Shown here piece after piece: positions 15,313 through 17,812 of a DNA stretch of 17,812 bases. The stretch is taken from NCBI GenBank assembly GCA_947372535.1, contig CANBUA010000073.1:1-17812 (forward strand), in the 5' to 3' direction. The position numbers and the translations under genes were made by a program. Below the pieces are notes generated by a model. It saw nothing but the letters and a program-made list of their open reading frames with translations. It was not told the DNA's origin and did no database searches. Each line of letters opens with the position of its first letter. Within the stretch, counting starts at the first letter, position 1. This DNA is from Burkholderiales bacterium (GTDB lineage: Bacteria; Pseudomonadota; Gammaproteobacteria; Burkholderiales; Burkholderiaceae).

Positions 15313-15523
15313 GCTTGTATCCTCAAAGAGATGTCAGTAAAACGAAATGGACATGGGGCTGTGAAAACCACAACCTCAAAACTTGTGAGACGAAAGGCTT
15401 TGGATGCGGCGCATCTGAGAGATTCACCTCATTCAGCCCGCAATTATATGCCGCTTCGGGCAATTCCCTATAAAGGCGGAGGACCCTCTACATCGGGGCT
15501 TCTGATAGCGTTGCTAAATAACA
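15313..15523 (-). promoter_or_regulatory. upstream region of the small lipoprotein gene, with TATAAT box
   Basis: This 211-bp stretch holds no gene that I can support and is visibly richer in A and T than its surroundings. A perfect -10 hexamer TATAAT lies on the minus strand at 15448-15443, about 130 bases upstream of the ATG. It is flanked by GCCCG/CGGGC arms (15437-15441 and 15456-15460). No good -35 box lies 16-18 bases further upstream, so the promoter may need an activator or may differ from this guess. The leader would be about 125 bases long. No clear terminator for the upstream minus-strand oxygenase gene was seen, so read-through is possible. Confidence 0.5.
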
Positions 15524-16765
15524 TCATTTATGCGCGTGCAGCCAGCCATCTTCTGACCACTGGTCCAACAGTTCGCGTACGTCGGTGCTGGCCAGCTTGA
15601 CCTCGGCCGCCGTCAATTGACGGGCATCAGCCAGTTGCCTCAGCAGCTCCGCATCATCCCCTGCAGCCAGCCAGGATTCGCCATTGGCGAAAACACGCTG
15701 GTCGTCATACATCATCCGTGTACGGGCATCCAGCACCACACCCACACCAGGCGGTAAAGGCTCGCCCATCTCGAACCAGACCTTGGGCTTGGGCTCGGTC
15801 AACACCTCGCCCAGCGCCGATTGCATCTGGGCCGGATCGCGCAGGGCCTGCGTCACGGCCTGCACGGCAAAGTCCAACAGGGATTGGGGCACCATGGCCG
15901 GACGCAAGCAGGCACTCTGACCCGGATCTTGATAGAGCTGCGCCATCTCGGGCCCGATGTTCTCGGCCACGCGATTGAGGATCTCCGCCGCCAGACCACC
16001 GGCTTGAGGCGCCCTGAAACCAATCGAGCAGGTCATGCACTCGCCGCCTTCAGCGATGCCGTCATGAGCCCATTGCGGCGGCAAATAAAGCATGTCGCCA
16101 GGCTCAAGCAGCCATTCCTCTTCCGGCTCGAAATGGCTCAGGATCTTGAGCGGCATGCCTTCTTGCAAGGTGGCGTCCTTGAGCGGCCCGATGCGCCAGC
16201 GGCGGCTGCCCTGCACCTGCAGCAGGAAGACATCGTAAGAGTCGAAATGCGGCCCCACGCCACCGCCCTCGGTGGCATAAGAAATCATCACATCGTCCAG
16301 CCGCGCATCGGGCACGAAGCGGAATTGCTTGAGCAGCTCGTGAGCCGCAGGCACATGCAGATCCAGGCCCTGCACCAACAGCGTCCATTGGGGCTGATCC
16401 AGCTTGGGGATCGCGCGGCGGTTCAAGGGACCTTGGCGCATCGTCCATTCCGGCTTGGCAGCGGCTTTGGATGCCTTGGTGCCAGGTTTGCCGGCGGCAG
16501 ACGCCACCTCACGCACGATCAACCGGGATTCGACCTCCTCACTGCCTGCCAACTCGAACAGCGCGGCACGGCTCAAGGGCGGCTGCACGCCGGGCACGGC
16601 CTGGCGGATCAGCAAAGGCTTTTTCTGCCAGTGCTGCGCCATGAAGGTTTCGGGCGACAGGCCGCCGAGCAAGGTCAGGGGCTCGCTCAAGGGCGAGGCC
16701 GCATTGACGGCAGGGGCCGAGGTCGAAGCGGATTTTTTACGGGCGGAAGCGATGGGTCTTGTCAT
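15524..16765 (-). CDS. roxA: JmjC-type ribosomal protein uL16 arginine hydroxylase (RoxA/YcfD-like)
   Basis: This gene encodes 413 aa, a cupin-fold Fe(II)/2-oxoglutarate oxygenase. The iron ligands are visible as HFD (H173, D175) and a distal His at H234 in LYLPPQWAHDGIAEGG. The start of the fold shows FMAQHWQKKPLLIRQA (41-56), as in YcfD. Escherichia coli YcfD (RoxA) hydroxylates an arginine of ribosomal protein L16; the same role is inferred here. The C-terminal third is the helical dimer/winged-helix part. It is longer than YcfD (about 373 aa), with a Ser/Ala/Lys-rich N-terminus (8-24) and a Lys/Ala-rich insert at 88-106. The frame stays open upstream, but the ATG at 16765 is preferred because earlier codons would overlap slyD. 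It is divergent from slyD, 33 bp away. Confidence 0.92.
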   Translation of the reverse strand: MTRPIASARKKSASTSAPAVNAASPLSEPLTLLGGLSPETFMAQHWQKKPLLIRQAVPGVQPPLSRAALFELAGSEEVESRLIVREVASAAGKPGTKASKAAAKPEWTMRQGPLNRRAIPKLDQPQWTLLVQGLDLHVPAAHELLKQFRFVPDARLDDVMISYATEGGGVGPHFDSYDVFLLQVQGSRRWRIGPLKDATLQEGMPLKILSHFEPEEEWLLEPGDMLYLPPQWAHDGIAEGGECMTCSIGFRAPQAGGLAAEILNRVAENIGPEMAQLYQDPGQSACLRPAMVPQSLLDFAVQAVTQALRDPAQMQSALGEVLTEPKPKVWFEMGEPLPPGVGVVLDARTRMMYDDQRVFANGESWLAAGDDAELLRQLADARQLTAAEVKLASTDVRELLDQWSEDGWLHAHK

Positions 16766-16798
16766 GGGTCGACATTGTGCTCGTGAGATGATCGCGGC

Positions 16799-17365
16799 AT
16801 GGACATTCGCAACCCCTGTGTGGTGAGTCTGACCTGGCGTCTCGAGGACGCGCAGGGAGACCTCATCGATGAGCTGAACGAGCCCATGGAGTTTTTCTTC
16901 GGCGGCCACGATTTACTGAGTAAGGTCGAAGAGGCTTTGTTGGGCCAGACCATCGGCTTCCAAGCCGATCTTTTTCTGGAGCCCGAGCACGCTTTTGGCG
17001 ATTACCACAGCGAGCTGGTCTTCTTCGAGAGCCGTGACATCTTCCATGAGTCGGTCGAAGAAGGCATGCAGTTCGAAGGGCCGCCTGAAGGCGCCCAGAC
17101 GCCCGACATGCCGCTTGACGTGGTCTACACCGTCACGGAGGTCTACGACACCCATGTGGTGCTCGACGGCAACCACCCGCTGGCCGGACTGGCGCTCAAG
17201 CTGGACCTCAAGGTGATGGACGTGCGCGAGGCCTCCGAGGGCGAAGTCGAGCAAGGCTCGGTGGCTCAATCGATTTTCAGCGTGTCACGGGATGGTGGCG
17301 ACTCGTCAGAGGACGACGAAGACGATGAAGACGACAGCCCACCCCCGGGCGCCTTGCTGCATTGA
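16799..17365 (+). CDS. slyD: SlyD-like FKBP-type peptidyl-prolyl isomerase with acidic tail
   Basis: This gene encodes 188 aa. The FKBP half-domain at 1-66 (WRLEDAQGDLIDE, FFFGGHDLL, EPEHAFGDY at 61-69) is interrupted by an insert-in-flap chaperone domain at about 70-118. It resumes with VLDGNHPLAGLALKLDLKV at 121-139. This is the layout of SlyD, a cytoplasmic prolyl isomerase and chaperone. The C-terminus is a run of Asp/Glu (170-179) with no His/Cys-rich nickel-binding tail, so a role in nickel delivery is not supported. The start codon at 16799 lies 33 bp from the divergent roxA start, so both promoters must overlap or extend into the coding sequences. The 3' end faces dut with 2 bp between stop codons. 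Confidence 0.93.
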   Translation: MDIRNPCVVSLTWRLEDAQGDLIDELNEPMEFFFGGHDLLSKVEEALLGQTIGFQADLFLEPEHAFGDYHSELVFFESRDIFHESVEEGMQFEGPPEGAQTPDMPLDVVYTVTEVYDTHVVLDGNHPLAGLALKLDLKVMDVREASEGEVEQGSVAQSIFSVSRDGGDSSEDDEDDEDDSPPPGALLH

Positions 17366-17367
17366 GT

Positions 17368-17812
17368 TCAGCCCTTGCCGGTCGAGCCGAAACCGCCCTC
17401 ACCCCGTTCGGTGCCTTCGCCAAATTCCTTGACCACCCGAAAGTGCGCCTGCACCACGGGCACGATCACGAGCTGGGCGATGCGCTCCATGGGCTCGATG
17501 GTGAAGGGCGTGCTGCCCCGGTTCCAGCAGCTGACCATGAGCGGGCCCTGGTAGTCTGAATCGATCAGCCCCACCAGGTTGCCCAGCACGATGCCGTGTT
17601 TGTGGCCCAGGCCGGAACGCGGCAAGATCAGCGCGGCGAAGTTGGGGTCACCCAGGTGGATCGCGATGCCGGTGGGCACCAGTTGCCAGGCATTGGGCTG
17701 CAGGGTCAGCGGCGCGTCCAGGCAGGCCCGCAGGTCCAGTCCGGCGCTGCCCGGCGTGGCGTAGGCGGGCAAGTTGTCATTGAGGCGGCTGTCCAGGATT
17801 TTGATGTCGATT
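17368..17812 (-). CDS. dut: Dut, deoxyuridine 5'-triphosphate nucleotidohydrolase (partial at 5' end)
   Basis: The gene runs off the right edge; the frame is open to the last base and begins [20 protein letters not shown], so only a few N-terminal residues are missing. All five trimeric dUTPase motifs appear: [18 protein letters not shown] (substrate-binding Ser and Arg); the catalytic-Asp loop [24 protein letters not shown]; and the flexible C-terminal [10 protein letters not shown], which closes over the nucleotide. The enzyme hydrolyses dUTP to dUMP and pyrophosphate, keeping uracil out of DNA and supplying the dTMP pathway. It converges on slyD with only 2 bp between the stops, and no terminator hairpin is visible at the junction. 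Confidence 0.97.
   Translation of the reverse strand, partial: IDIKILDSRLNDNLPAYATPGSAGLDLRACLDAPLTLQPNAWQLVPTGIAIHLGDPNFAALILPRSGLGHKHGIVLGNLVGLIDSDYQGPLMVSCWNRGSTPFTIEPMERIAQLVIVPVVQAHFRVVKEFGEGTERGEGGFGSTGKG

Noticed and set aside
14959..15600. Ser/Arg/Gly-rich plus-strand frame across the lipoprotein gene
   Set aside because: Its repetitive SSRSGFxSG pattern is the reverse reading of the alanine heptads. It crosses a terminator and the lipoprotein ribosome site.

Overview
This window is high-GC, densely coded chromosomal DNA. It most likely comes from a flagellated betaproteobacterium of the order Burkholderiales. A Comamonadaceae or Rubrivivax/Leptothrix/Roseateles-like lineage is an inference from protein style and gene order, not a proven assignment. 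No IS element, integrase, CRISPR array, tRNA or rRNA is visible, and base and codon use look uniform apart from one AT-richer spacer (15313-15523).

Region 1 (1-9823, minus strand) is a canonical flagellar basal-body and export operon, transcribed right to left as fliF-fliG-fliH-fliI-fliJ-fliK-fliL-fliM-fliN-fliO-fliP. fliP runs off the left edge. fliF gives the MS-ring; fliG, fliM and fliN the rotor/switch (C-ring); fliH, fliI and fliJ the export ATPase complex; fliK the hook-length ruler; fliL a stator-associated protein; fliO and fliP parts of the export gate. Junctions are tight: fliG/fliH and fliM/fliN overlap, and fliH/fliI overlap by ATGA. The exception is an 89-bp gap between fliK and fliL, the classical break between the fliF-K and fliL-R transcription units. 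fliE (10034-10381) is divergent, across a 210-bp spacer containing several inverted repeats.

Region 2 (10451-14839, plus strand) carries an MFS transporter, a possible 43-aa single-pass membrane peptide, an SDR oxidoreductase, dapA (lysine/diaminopimelate synthesis) and bamC (outer-membrane BAM complex lipoprotein). dapA-bamC adjacency also occurs in Escherichia coli.

Region 3 (14840-17812) starts with a strong bidirectional terminator after bamC. Next comes a small minus-strand lipoprotein made almost wholly of alanine-rich heptads, with its own TTCG-loop terminator and a consensus TATAAT box upstream. It is followed by a RoxA/YcfD-type JmjC ribosomal oxygenase (minus), a SlyD-like FKBP prolyl isomerase (plus), and dut (minus, truncated at the right edge). 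The last two converge with 2 bp between stop codons.

I found no evidence for an undescribed multi-gene system. The items most worth a second look are the alanine-heptad lipoprotein, the inverted-repeat cluster in the fliF/fliE spacer, the lysine-run insertion near the FliL C-terminus and the 43-aa membrane peptide.
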